Made by a program: the position numbers and the translations under genes. DNA of 36,808 nucleotides from an uncultured Porphyromonas sp. (GTDB taxonomy: Bacteria > Bacteroidota > Bacteroidia > Bacteroidales > Porphyromonadaceae), in NCBI RefSeq assembly GCF_902489635.1, contig NZ_CABUAN010000023.1, positions 1-36,808 on the forward strand. Reading direction: 5' to 3'. This document shows positions 16,768 to 24,242 of the stretch, one piece after another. Positions within the stretch are counted from its first letter, which is position 1, and the number at the start of each line of letters is the position of its first letter. The notes under the pieces were generated by a model. It saw only the letters and a list, made by a program, of their open reading frames with translations. It did no database searches and was not told the DNA's origin.

Positions 16768-16886
16768 TCCTCAAACGAAACGTGTTGTAAGGAGTTGTGG
16801 CGTAAGAAGACCATCCCTAAGCATCCAGCGAAAGGAAATTGCGGCTCGTTCGTACAGGCTGAATATCACTTAAACACCAATAAACT

Positions 16887-17633
16887 ATGAAACTAATCAA
16901 GCAGTATGTGGATCGTCTCTTGCAGTACATCGACAGTGGACGATTCTTCCGGAGTCCTATCAAGGTGTTTTACATCTTAATCGGAGTCACCACCTTTCTC
17001 CCCGTGTTTCTTCCTATCGTACTCCTGTTCATCCCCCAGGTTCATTACTTCATCAGCTCACTAGGGACATGGCCCACGATAGTGAGTTACCTTGGGGTGC
17101 TTGTCCTCATCGTCTACTTCTTGGCGCTGGGCTTCTTCGGCTTTTTCTATTGGCGTAATAGGCAGCGTGATCTCTATGCCACAGTTAGGGTCGGAGACAA
17201 GATCAAGGCCATCCCCGTATGTGCTCACATCATCAGAAGCCTGGGGGAGTGGAATGGCATATACCTCTTTGTCTCAACTATGGGAGCCTATCTGATCCTC
17301 TATGTCCTTGCACTCATTTCCGGTGGAGGAGACTTTGAGGGGTTCTTGATTATCCTCTTCGGAGGTCTACTCGCGATCCCTCTATTGTGTTTGGCCCTCT
17401 TCCTGATCAGCTATCCGATCATATTGTCTGCTCACGCTATCTCTGAGCGACTACTGATCAGAGCCCTCGTGGCCAACAATGTATCAGACCTTGGCGATAT
17501 ACACCGCGCAGCCGTGATGCCAGAGGCTGAGGAGTCACTGGCTAGTGGCACCCAAAAACAAGAAGAGCCGACTGTATCTTCTGTTGTCACAGGGTCAGCT
17601 ACAGAGAGTACCTCCACCACTAACGAGGAGTAG
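16887..17633 (+). CDS. Uncharacterised multispanning membrane protein
   Basis: A 248-residue protein I do not recognise. It has about four hydrophobic segments (about 27-50, 62-90, 128-147 and 152-178). Residues after about 205 form a polar, Ser/Thr/Glu-rich tail that is probably cytoplasmic and disordered. A short motif, YWRNRQRDLYATVRVGDKI, follows the second helix. The next gene starts 3 bp after the stop and encodes a zinc-ribbon membrane protein, so the two are probably translated from one message and may act together. No catalytic residues or transporter signature are visible. Confidence 0.75.
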   Translation: MKLIKQYVDRLLQYIDSGRFFRSPIKVFYILIGVTTFLPVFLPIVLLFIPQVHYFISSLGTWPTIVSYLGVLVLIVYFLALGFFGFFYWRNRQRDLYATVRVGDKIKAIPVCAHIIRSLGEWNGIYLFVSTMGAYLILYVLALISGGGDFEGFLIILFGGLLAIPLLCLALFLISYPIILSAHAISERLLIRALVANNVSDLGDIHRAAVMPEAEESLASGTQKQEEPTVSSVVTGSATESTSTTNEE

Positions 17634-17635
17634 AT

Positions 17636-18781
17636 ATGACTAGGCTAAACTTAGTAAATGTGAGGAGGTGTCCTACTTGTGGACACCTCGTCCCTAAGAG
17701 CTATAAGACCTGCCCTTACTGTAGCAATGCAGAGGTCAAGCTACCGACGGCCTCAAGCTCACAGCCTCAGCCCACTCCTTCCGTGGCTCTTCGTCAGAAG
17801 AAGCCTATGTCTCCACAGGCTAAGAAGAGACTACGGAATGGACTTATCATCGGAGGCTCAGTCGTTGCAGCTCTAGTTATAGGTCTTTTCGTGTGGAACA
17901 CTGTGTCTGAGGCGAGAATCCTCAAGAAGAGTATCTTGGAGCCACTGACACAGCAGCAACTAGAGGCAAAGCGGGAGAGCTGCCCACAGCTACTTCAGTA
18001 CAGTCGCCTCTTCAATGAGATACGCGATAAGGTCGTCGGCACGCCTCAGGAGGATACCTATCGCTCCATCACCTACGAGCAGATGATCGACTACCTAGAC
18101 TACATCAATGACGAAAAGGAGACGCAAAAGCTCCAAAGTGAAGCCCGAACTGCATACGCGGACTATAATAAGGAGTACGAGACAAAGTTTGGAGCACTCT
18201 CGCAGGAGTGGACTGAGTTTTACAAAAAACATGATCCGAGTGCTTACATCCAGCTCACCTTCCATACGAAGTATGAAAGAGATGACGACTCCTACTATAC
18301 CGTGTATCGTCCAGCATTTTGGGTGGATATAGCCTATCCCAATGGTGCTATAGAGGATTGTGAGGTCTACTTCGGACTATGGAGTGAGGAGAATGAACAG
18401 TGGAGCTATGGTGCCACTGGCACTTGGTCGCTAAGTGACTTCAAGAGGTGCACTCAGGCTAATTATTCTTACTGGAACTATATAACCAGTGATGAGCCTG
18501 ACATCTATGATCGATACACGATCAAGTATGAGGTAAAAAGCGTGACGCTACGAGATGGTTCGTTCATATCATCGACCGATGTGCAGAACATCCCCTCCGA
18601 AATGTTGCGATACTTAGAGGATTCTACACAGGAGAATAAGGATGCGGCCATCAAAGCTCTTGTTGACTCCGAGTACGAGACTGAAGAGGAGTATGTCGCC
18701 TCATACATCGACAAGTCCTATGAGAAGAAAGACGAGCTGTGCTACAAGCTTCTAGCAACCGTCAATGAGGATGACCAGTAA
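17636..18781 (+). CDS. Zinc-ribbon, single-TM protein of unknown function
   Basis: A 381-residue protein. The N-terminal zinc ribbon is CPTC then CPYC (Cys12, 15, 26, 29). A Pro/Gln/Ser linker (about 36-60) and one transmembrane helix (about 69-88) follow. The large C-terminal domain (about 95-381) is rich in aromatic and acidic residues, with a predicted helical first half and a beta-rich centre (YIQLTFHTKYERDDDSYYTVYRP). The topology is probably cytoplasmic ribbon, helix, extracytoplasmic domain. The ligand is unknown. It shares the ribbon-linker-helix layout with the convergent gene at 19125-20471, though the outer domains differ. A MITE lies 43 bp beyond its stop. Confidence 0.8.
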   Translation: MTRLNLVNVRRCPTCGHLVPKSYKTCPYCSNAEVKLPTASSSQPQPTPSVALRQKKPMSPQAKKRLRNGLIIGGSVVAALVIGLFVWNTVSEARILKKSILEPLTQQQLEAKRESCPQLLQYSRLFNEIRDKVVGTPQEDTYRSITYEQMIDYLDYINDEKETQKLQSEARTAYADYNKEYETKFGALSQEWTEFYKKHDPSAYIQLTFHTKYERDDDSYYTVYRPAFWVDIAYPNGAIEDCEVYFGLWSEENEQWSYGATGTWSLSDFKRCTQANYSYWNYITSDEPDIYDRYTIKYEVKSVTLRDGSFISSTDVQNIPSEMLRYLEDSTQENKDAAIKALVDSEYETEEEYVASYIDKSYEKKDELCYKLLATVNEDDQ

Positions 18782-18823
18782 ACCTTGATCTCATGAGGCT
18801 GTCCCAGTGACAGTATCTCAATG

Positions 18824-18998
18824 GAGACTGTTGCAAAAGTCAACAGTCTCACAATCTTGCAAGCAAGATTGTCCTGACTTTGCAGAAAGGATGAAGCGCA
18901 AGGCGCTGAGGGTGAGGTCTGAAGGGAGCATACCTCCGTATGTGACCGAAGCCGAATCCCGAAAGCAACACAGCGATTCGCCTTTATGCAACAGTCTC
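18824..18998 (+). mobile_element. MITE, 175 bp, with 12-bp terminal inverted repeats
   Basis: Perfect inverted ends GAGACTGTTGCA (18824-18835) and TGCAACAGTCTC (18987-18998) are flanked by a 5-bp direct repeat CAATG (18819-18823 and 18999-19003). This is the mark of a transposed element. Inside the left end is a hairpin (GAGACTGTTG/CAACAGTCTC, 18824-18850), then a second palindrome with 10-bp arms ACAATCTTGC/GCAAGATTGT (18851-18872). No transposase is encoded. The interior is almost identical to 36400-36550. It must be moved in trans by an IS with matching ends, which is not in this window. Confidence 0.88.
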
Positions 18999-19044
18999 CA
19001 ATGGGTAGTAGACGACAGCTCGCCTGCTCCTTGAGACGAAAACC

Positions 19045-19081
19045 GCAGCCCCCTTACCACCACGTATGGTGAGGGGGCTGC
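19045..19081. terminator. Convergent (probably bidirectional) terminator
   Basis: Arms GCAGCCCCCTTACCA (19045-19059) and TGGTGAGGGGGCTGC (19067-19081) pair over 15 bp with one wobble and a 7-nt loop. It lies between the stops of two convergent genes. AAAA lies just upstream on the plus strand, giving a T-tract for the minus-strand transcript. Confidence 0.8.
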
Positions 19082-19124
19082 TTGCGTATTTGGAGAAGCC
19101 CTCAGTCTCTAGGTCTACTATACG

Positions 19125-20471
19125 TTACCAGTCTTCACCTACCCACGGGTCTGCTACATCTGCTGCTACTGCTTCATCATCTCCTAGTGCGTTTGTTACG
19201 GCTTTTGATGTTTCTGCCACTGCTCTTGCAGCTTCCGCTTCGGCTTCCTCAGCAGCTGCTTTAGCTTTGTAGAGCTCGATGGCTTTCAGCCTAGACTTTG
19301 CGCACCGCTCCTTGAGTCCCTTAGGGAAGGTGTCATTCCCCTTTAGATCCACATAGCCGTAATGCTCTACACTGCCATCATCAGGGCAGATGCCCAGCCA
19401 TTCACTCATATAGCTAATCCCGCTATACTCTATTAAGACTACAGGGATCACGCCATTAGTGAGGTCTATTTTTTCCGGTTCGAAATAGATACTAGCCTTA
19501 TCGTACTCTGCAGGAACGATTATCTTGCCGTTGGCATCTTTCACGCCCCAGAGTACTATCTCACCCATCATCCCGCCGTACATCTTATCTGTGTAGAGCG
19601 TGTGTGTGAAGGTCTGACCTTGGTCAGCAGTGGCGTGCTTTGTGATCCGCTCCATCTCGCTGTCACTCACCTCCTTGATCTTCTTGCCTTTGGTGTTATA
19701 GACTTTGTATCCTGACTCACCCTTAGGGATGTAGAGCTTTCCATCAATGAACTTCTCAATATAAGCTGGATAGACATAAGGCATCATACCGAGGCTAGTA
19801 TAGGGAGCATAGTTACCTTCGCCATAAGTACCCTGGAAGACCTTACGTCCCTCCCTGTCTAGGACGAAAAAGTGATCGTTAAACTCGTTCTTGACAACTA
19901 CCAGCCCTTCAGAAAACTCGCCTGGCACCTCTATCTCCCGACGATGTCGGATCACCTCACGCCCCGTGGTATCGATGAAGCCATAGCCTGAGTCAAAAGA
20001 AATCCGCACAGAGGCTAGCCCCTCATGGAAAGTATTGGCCCAAGTATACTTACATGGGATCACCTCCTGACCCGTCTTGTCAATGTAGCCCCACTTGCCA
20101 TTCTTACAGACAGCTGCATATCCCTCGCTAAAGAGACTTAAACCGTCATACTTCTGGATGGCTTCAATGAACTCAGGGGTTAGCTGGACTAAGTTCTCGT
20201 CTATCTCGCTCTCCACACCAGTCGTATCGCTTTGCCCGCTCCTTGCTGGGTCCAAATCGATTGAGGGTGCTTTCTTAGCGCAGCCCTTAGACAGAGTAAG
20301 GATGAGGACGCAACACAACCCCACGACAACGACAGCTGCCGCGATGATGATCGTCCACATCTTTCGCTTGGGATTGTTCTTGTTTTGACCCATTGGGTTG
20401 CCACACTGTGGGCAGGTCGTAGAGCCCGTTGGGACTGAGGCTCCGCACTTGGTGCAGTTCTTAAAAGCCAT
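19125..20471 (-). CDS. Zinc-ribbon, single-TM protein with WG repeats
   Basis: A 448-residue protein. The zinc ribbon is Cys6, 9, 20, 23 (CTKCG and CPQCG), followed by a short Asn/Lys linker and a transmembrane helix (about 39-61). The C-terminal region is built of WG-type beta repeats (about 105-290: EGYAAVCKNGKWGYIDKTG, then EGLASVRISFDSGYGFIDTTG, then EGLVVVKNEFNDHFFVLDREG). The C-terminus (about 395-435) is Ala/Glu-rich with coiled-coil character. WG repeats are usually ligand- or peptidoglycan-associated surface modules, but no function can be assigned. A -7 box lies at 20575-20582. Confidence 0.85.
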   Translation of the reverse strand: MAFKNCTKCGASVPTGSTTCPQCGNPMGQNKNNPKRKMWTIIIAAAVVVVGLCCVLILTLSKGCAKKAPSIDLDPARSGQSDTTGVESEIDENLVQLTPEFIEAIQKYDGLSLFSEGYAAVCKNGKWGYIDKTGQEVIPCKYTWANTFHEGLASVRISFDSGYGFIDTTGREVIRHRREIEVPGEFSEGLVVVKNEFNDHFFVLDREGRKVFQGTYGEGNYAPYTSLGMMPYVYPAYIEKFIDGKLYIPKGESGYKVYNTKGKKIKEVSDSEMERITKHATADQGQTFTHTLYTDKMYGGMMGEIVLWGVKDANGKIIVPAEYDKASIYFEPEKIDLTNGVIPVVLIEYSGISYMSEWLGICPDDGSVEHYGYVDLKGNDTFPKGLKERCAKSRLKAIELYKAKAAAEEAEAEAARAVAETSKAVTNALGDDEAVAADVADPWVGEDW

Positions 20472-20574
20472 GATGCGATAGTGTTTTTGCGTTTGACAAG
20501 CTACATAACAGGCAAGACACCCAGATTAGGTCTACTACCCAGATCGCTCATCGCAAGGAGTCATACCCTCAGTG

Positions 20575-20582
20575 CAAAGATA
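20575..20582 (-). promoter_or_regulatory. -7 box for the WG-repeat gene
   Basis: On the minus strand it reads TATCTTTG followed by C, about 104 bp before the start codon at 20471. No -33 element is evident at the expected distance. Confidence 0.5.
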
Positions 20583-20699
20583 AATCTTTTATCACAAAAG
20601 CGTACTCAAGGGAATCAACCTTGCTTGGGAAAACCCAACGCTGGTTCATTACAATAATTTAGAGCTGACTACATATCGATACGGCGCTGTGTCGGGGAA

Positions 20700-21077
20700 A
20701 ACGGATTTCCACGTGGATATTTCAAAATCTCTACGTGGAGATTTTTTATTTCCCAGGTAGGGAAGAAAAAATTCCTCGGAGGAATCAAATGAAACTTCGG
20801 AGGAAATGAATGACGCCCACGTGGAAAATAAAAAATTTCCACGTAGAGATTTGAGATTTCCCACGTGGATATTCGATAAAGGAGAGAATCGGACGAATTT
20901 CCCCGTAAAGATATGTAAATAGGGATTGGAAGTTAGAGATTAGAAATTAGGAATCGGAGAGTTCGGAGGGGGAGAGATTAGAGGGCATGGGGTGACACAT
21001 TACATATAGTGACCTCATCTATGCCTCCCTTGTTGCTCATGTGTAGCTCCTTGAAAGAGCGATTGTAATGTGTCTTC
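20700..21077 (+). repeat. Dispersed CCACGTGG repeat, copy C (longest)
   Basis: CCACGTGG is at 20709-20716, 20817-20824 and 20861-20868, with near-matches at about 20731 and 20839 (CTACGTGG, CCACGTAG). ATTCCTCGGAGGAAT (about 20771-20785) and CTTCGGAGGAA link it to copy B. The core with CCCCGTAAAGATATG is at about 20888-20922, followed by heptads. An 80-bp terminal domain has exact inverted ends GACACATTAC (20994-21003) and GTAATGTGTC (21065-21074). This is the fullest version of the family. Confidence 0.85.
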
Positions 21078-21098
21078 CCGTACCGCCTAAATGCAACA

Positions 21099-21126
21099 AG
21101 AGCAGCCCATGTATATGAGCTGCTCT
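21099..21126 (-). terminator. Hairpin downstream of tRNA-Pro
   Basis: Perfect 8-bp arms AGAGCAGC (21099-21106) and GCTGCTCT (21119-21126) lie 25 bp beyond the 3' end of the tRNA. The minus-strand sequence after the stem, TGTTGCATTT, is a weak T-tract. Confidence 0.6.
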
Positions 21127-21150
21127 CGCAGTAGGTCTTGACGACCTTGG

Positions 21151-21225
21151 TCGGGATGACTGGATTCGAACCAGCGACCTCACGCCCCCCAGACGCGCAC
21201 TCTAACCGGACTGAGCTACATCCCG
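21151..21225 (-). tRNA. tRNA-Pro (GGG anticodon)
   Basis: The minus strand folds as a full tRNA: acceptor CGGGATG/CATCCCG, D-arm GCTC/GAGT, anticodon stem CGCGT/GCGTG with loop CTGGGGG (anticodon GGG), and T-arm GCTGG/CCAGT with TTCGAAT. The discriminator base is A and CCA is not encoded. It has its own promoter (21238-21268), so it need not depend on the trmD transcript upstream. TrmD, encoded next door, methylates G37 of tRNAs such as this one, where G36 precedes G37. Confidence 0.96.
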
Positions 21226-21237
21226 TATTTCGTTGTG

Positions 21238-21268
21238 CAAAGGTACAACTTATTTTTGGACTAAACAA
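21238..21268 (-). promoter_or_regulatory. Promoter of tRNA-Pro
   Basis: On the minus strand: TTG (complement of 21266-21268), a 20-bp spacer and TACCTTTG (complement of 21238-21245). It lies 12 bp ahead of the mature tRNA 5' end. It is a full match to the Bacteroidota promoter pattern. Confidence 0.8.
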
Positions 21269-21287
21269 GTGGCTTCGGACCAAAAAC

Positions 21288-21971
21288 TTAGCCCTCCTCT
21301 CCTAAGAGGTCGGGGCGGAGTGCTCGCGTACGGGCGACCGCCTGCTCATGCTCCCACTGCGCTATGCGCGCTTCGTGGCCGCTCAGCAGGATCTCCGGAA
21401 CGCGCCACCCTTTGTACTCAGCGGGACGGGTGTACATAGGCGGCGTGAGCAAGCCATCCTGAAAGGAGTCGCTCAGCGCACTATCCGCATCGCCTAGGAC
21501 GCCTGGTATGAGCCGAATGGTCGCATCGGCAATGATCGCTGCCGCCAGCTCGCCACCCGTCAGGACGTAGTCCCCGATGGAGATCTCACGCGTGATGAGA
21601 TGCTCACGGATACGATGGTCGATCCCCTTGTAGTGACCGCAGAGGATGATGATGTTCTCCATGAGACTCAGCTCATTGGCGACCGCCTGCGTTAGCACTG
21701 GCGCATCGGGTGCCGTGAAGATAACCTCGTCATAAGGGCGCTGGCTACGTAGCTCGGTGATGACGCGGTCGATCGGCTCGATCGACATAAGCATACCGGC
21801 AGCGCCACCGTAGGGATAGTCGTCGATACGTCCCCAACGATTGGTTGCATAGTCGCGTAGCTGATGGATATGTACCTCGGCAAAGCCCTCACGCTGTGCC
21901 CGCCCCACGATAGAGGTCGAGACAAACGGCTCGATCATCTCAGGCAGTACTGTGATAATGTCTATGCGCAT
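21288..21971 (-). CDS. trmD: tRNA (guanine-N1-)-methyltransferase TrmD
   Basis: A 227-residue SPOUT methyltransferase. It opens with MRIDIITVLPEM, followed by DDYPYGGAAGM, LCGHYKGID and ISIGDYVLTGGELAA, the trefoil-knot motifs that bind S-adenosylmethionine. The C-terminal part includes SGHEARIAQWE. It methylates N1 of G37 in tRNAs with G36, including the tRNA-Pro(GGG) immediately downstream, and prevents +1 frameshifting. The length is normal for the family. rpsP, rimM and rplS, its partners in many other bacteria, are not adjacent. Confidence 0.96.
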   Translation of the reverse strand: MRIDIITVLPEMIEPFVSTSIVGRAQREGFAEVHIHQLRDYATNRWGRIDDYPYGGAAGMLMSIEPIDRVITELRSQRPYDEVIFTAPDAPVLTQAVANELSLMENIIILCGHYKGIDHRIREHLITREISIGDYVLTGGELAAAIIADATIRLIPGVLGDADSALSDSFQDGLLTPPMYTRPAEYKGWRVPEILLSGHEARIAQWEHEQAVARTRALRPDLLGEEG

Positions 21972-22009
21972 ATAGGCGTGTGGTCGAAATAGTCAGACTC
22001 GTCAAAATG

Positions 22010-22073
22010 AATCGGAGTAATCGGAGGTATGAGTAACAACTTAGTCACCCTGATCCTTCCGATTACTCCGATT
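22010..22073 (-). terminator. Terminator after the DPP7-like gene
   Basis: Perfect 16-bp inverted repeat: AATCGGAGTAATCGGA (22010-22025) and TCCGATTACTCCGATT (22058-22073), with a 32-nt loop. The minus strand continues CATTTTGAC, giving a short T-tract. It separates the peptidase gene from trmD. Confidence 0.75.
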
Positions 22074-22088
22074 TTGTATTCTCTTCGC

Positions 22089-24200
22089 TTATGCGAAGGT
22101 TAGCTCTTGGATCAAGCGGGGGCACTTAGCCCACTTGTCGATCATAAAGAGGACGTAGCGGATATCTACCGAGATAGTGCGCTGTAGGTCAGGCTCAAAC
22201 TCGATGTCGCCACTCATAGCCTCCCAGTTACCATCGAAGGCTAGGCCGATCAGGTTACCATTCTTGTCAAAGACAGGGCTACCTGAGTTACCACCCGTGA
22301 TGTCGTTGTCCGAGAGGAAGCAGGTGAAGAGATGATCGCCCACACCGTAGGGTGCGAAGTTAGCAGGATTGCTGAGGAGCTTGAGGATCTCAGGCTGTAC
22401 GGCGAACTCGGTGCTGTTGGGGTTCTGCTTCTGGAAGACACCACGCTCCGTCGTGAAGTAGTAGTACCACGCACCATCTCCTGGCTCGTAGCCGAGGATG
22501 CGACCATAGCTCATACGCATTGTGAAGTTAGCGTCTGATGGACGAAGTGCATTAGGCTGGAACTCGCTCATAGCGGCAAAGAGCTCACGCTTGCCCTTCT
22601 CAATAGCATGGTTGTACTCCATATACTTATCGATCAGGGTTGAGTAGTACATCAGTACGCTCTGGACGAGCTCCTGTACAGGATCATTAGCTAGGGTCTC
22701 CTTGATTTTGTTTGGATCCATAGCTAGCACCGCCATCATCTTATCTTCATAGGGTACGACACTATTGGCAAAAAGCTCCTCAGCATAAGCCTTGTAGTCA
22801 CCGCCAAAGCGCTCGTCGATGATCTGATAGATGAAGGGGAGGTTGTCAGCAGGTAGCTTCGTACGGAGTAGAGAGAGCATAGCTGGGAGTACCTCACGGT
22901 CTAGGTTGGGGAGGTAATCCTTGTAGAGGCCCTCTAGCTCCTTCTTGTCACCAGAGCCTGCAGCTACCATAGCTTGATAGCCGAGCCATACGATCTCGCT
23001 ACCGCTCAGCATCGTCTCGATTATATAGTTGAGCTGACGATTGTAGGGAGCAGCCTCCTCATAAGCACGCTTCAGGTCGGGCAGGATATTGCCGTAAGGC
23101 TTGCCTGTCTGAGCAACCCACTGAGTGAATGCCTCCTCCTCGGCGCGCTTGCGGTCTACGACATGGAGCTTCTCCAGACCACGATTCATACCGATAGAGT
23201 TCTTCCAGTAGTTAGAGCTCTGAGCATACTTGCTAGCGTATTTGATGCGAGTCGCTTGATCAGCGTCCATAGCACGCTTCCAGATCTCCTGCTTGATGCC
23301 ACGCGCCTCGATGCGAGGTGCGTTCTCATTCTCGATGCGATCGATCACACCATAGGAGGTGAGGTAACGATCGGTAGAGCCTGGGAAGCCAATGGTCATC
23401 GCGTAGTCCTGCTCCTGGTAACCCTTTAGAGAAACCTTTGTGTAGTATACAGGACGGTAGGGCTTGTTGCTAGCTGCGTACTCAGCGGGCTGGTTGTTGG
23501 CATCAGCATAGACGCGGAAGACGCTGAAGTCGCCCGTGTGGCGAGGCCACATCCAGTTGTCCGTGTCACCACCAAACTTACCGACGCTACTCGGAGGGGT
23601 CATCACAAGACGTACGTCCTTAAACTCGTCGTAGATGACGACATAGTACTTATTGCCAGCGTAGAAGGGGGTTACCTCGACAGCGTCAAAGGGTGACTTC
23701 GTGTACTCCTTGACGATCTCCTCAGAGACCTTGTCGATCGTCTCCTGACGCTTAGCCTCGTCGGTGATACCAGCGACAGCCTGCTCGATGCGAGCCGTCA
23801 CATCGATCTGCGCACGGAGATACTTGACAGAGAGCCCCGGTATGGGTAGCTCCTCACGCATAGACTGTGAGGCGAAGCCGTCACGTAGGTAGTCATGCTC
23901 TACGGTACTCTGGCTTTGGATCGCATCGTAACCGCAGTGGTGGTTCGTGAAGAGTAGTCCCTGATCGGAGACGGTGATGCCGGTGCAGCCACCGCCGAAG
24001 ATGACCACGCCACGCGCTATCGAGGGTTTGTCTAGACTGTAAAGCTGGTCTAGGGGTAGGTTAAAGCCCAGCTCACGCATGCGAGCTTCGTTTTGCTCAT
24101 TGAGCTCACTGAGTACCCACATGCCCTTGTCGGCACGTGCTGTAGCACTGCACACGAGGAGTGCGCAGAGGGTCAGGAGCAAGGTCTGTAGTTTATTCAT
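22089..24200 (-). CDS. dpp7: S46-family dipeptidyl-peptidase, DPP7-like
   Basis: A 703-residue exported serine peptidase. The signal peptide (about 1-23) ends in ATARA. The trypsin-like triad is His87 or His88 (TNHHCGY), Asp224 (HTGDF) and Ser639 (TGGNSGSP), with a helical lid between. In S46 enzymes, the residue 18 positions after the serine sets specificity: Arg gives acidic P1 (DPP11) and Gly gives hydrophobic P1 (DPP7). Here it is Gly657 (FDGNWE), so I infer a DPP7-type enzyme. It removes dipeptides from oligopeptides in the periplasm, feeding amino-acid fermentation. It lies 42 bp after the DUF389 gene and may share its transcript. A weak TAACTTTA box lies in the gap. Confidence 0.92.
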   Translation of the reverse strand: MNKLQTLLLTLCALLVCSATARADKGMWVLSELNEQNEARMRELGFNLPLDQLYSLDKPSIARGVVIFGGGCTGITVSDQGLLFTNHHCGYDAIQSQSTVEHDYLRDGFASQSMREELPIPGLSVKYLRAQIDVTARIEQAVAGITDEAKRQETIDKVSEEIVKEYTKSPFDAVEVTPFYAGNKYYVVIYDEFKDVRLVMTPPSSVGKFGGDTDNWMWPRHTGDFSVFRVYADANNQPAEYAASNKPYRPVYYTKVSLKGYQEQDYAMTIGFPGSTDRYLTSYGVIDRIENENAPRIEARGIKQEIWKRAMDADQATRIKYASKYAQSSNYWKNSIGMNRGLEKLHVVDRKRAEEEAFTQWVAQTGKPYGNILPDLKRAYEEAAPYNRQLNYIIETMLSGSEIVWLGYQAMVAAGSGDKKELEGLYKDYLPNLDREVLPAMLSLLRTKLPADNLPFIYQIIDERFGGDYKAYAEELFANSVVPYEDKMMAVLAMDPNKIKETLANDPVQELVQSVLMYYSTLIDKYMEYNHAIEKGKRELFAAMSEFQPNALRPSDANFTMRMSYGRILGYEPGDGAWYYYFTTERGVFQKQNPNSTEFAVQPEILKLLSNPANFAPYGVGDHLFTCFLSDNDITGGNSGSPVFDKNGNLIGLAFDGNWEAMSGDIEFEPDLQRTISVDIRYVLFMIDKWAKCPRLIQELTFA

Positions 24201-24242
24201 AAGACGCTTATCTATTAAAGTTAGTATTCTATTTCTGCTTAG

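Larger units (their letters stand above)
18782..19124. other. Convergent intergenic region with MITE and terminator
   Basis: This 343-bp gap holds a MITE (18824-18998 with flanking CAATG duplications) and a strong hairpin terminator (19045-19081). Short open frames across it on either strand lie largely within the MITE and are not supported as genes. Confidence 0.8.
20472..21150. other. Long non-coding region with repeat copy C and two regulatory sites
   Basis: No supportable gene in 679 bp. It contains the leader and -7 box of the WG-repeat gene (to about 20600), the dispersed repeat copy C (20700-21077), and a terminator for tRNA-Pro (21099-21126). Frames readable across it fall inside the repeat. 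Confidence 0.75.

Noticed and set aside
16593..16890. Short frames in the divergent gap (16593-16814 minus, 16642-16890 plus)
   Set aside because: They cross two promoters and have no family features.
18818..19063. An 81-residue minus-strand frame across the MITE
   Set aside because: Its sequence (KGESLCCFRDSASVTYGG) comes from the MITE and recurs at 36316-36552. It is readable repeat DNA with no gene context, not a protein family I can support.
20700..21077. CRISPR array
   Set aside because: The repeats are irregular in spacing and sequence, and there are no spacers of even length or cas genes.
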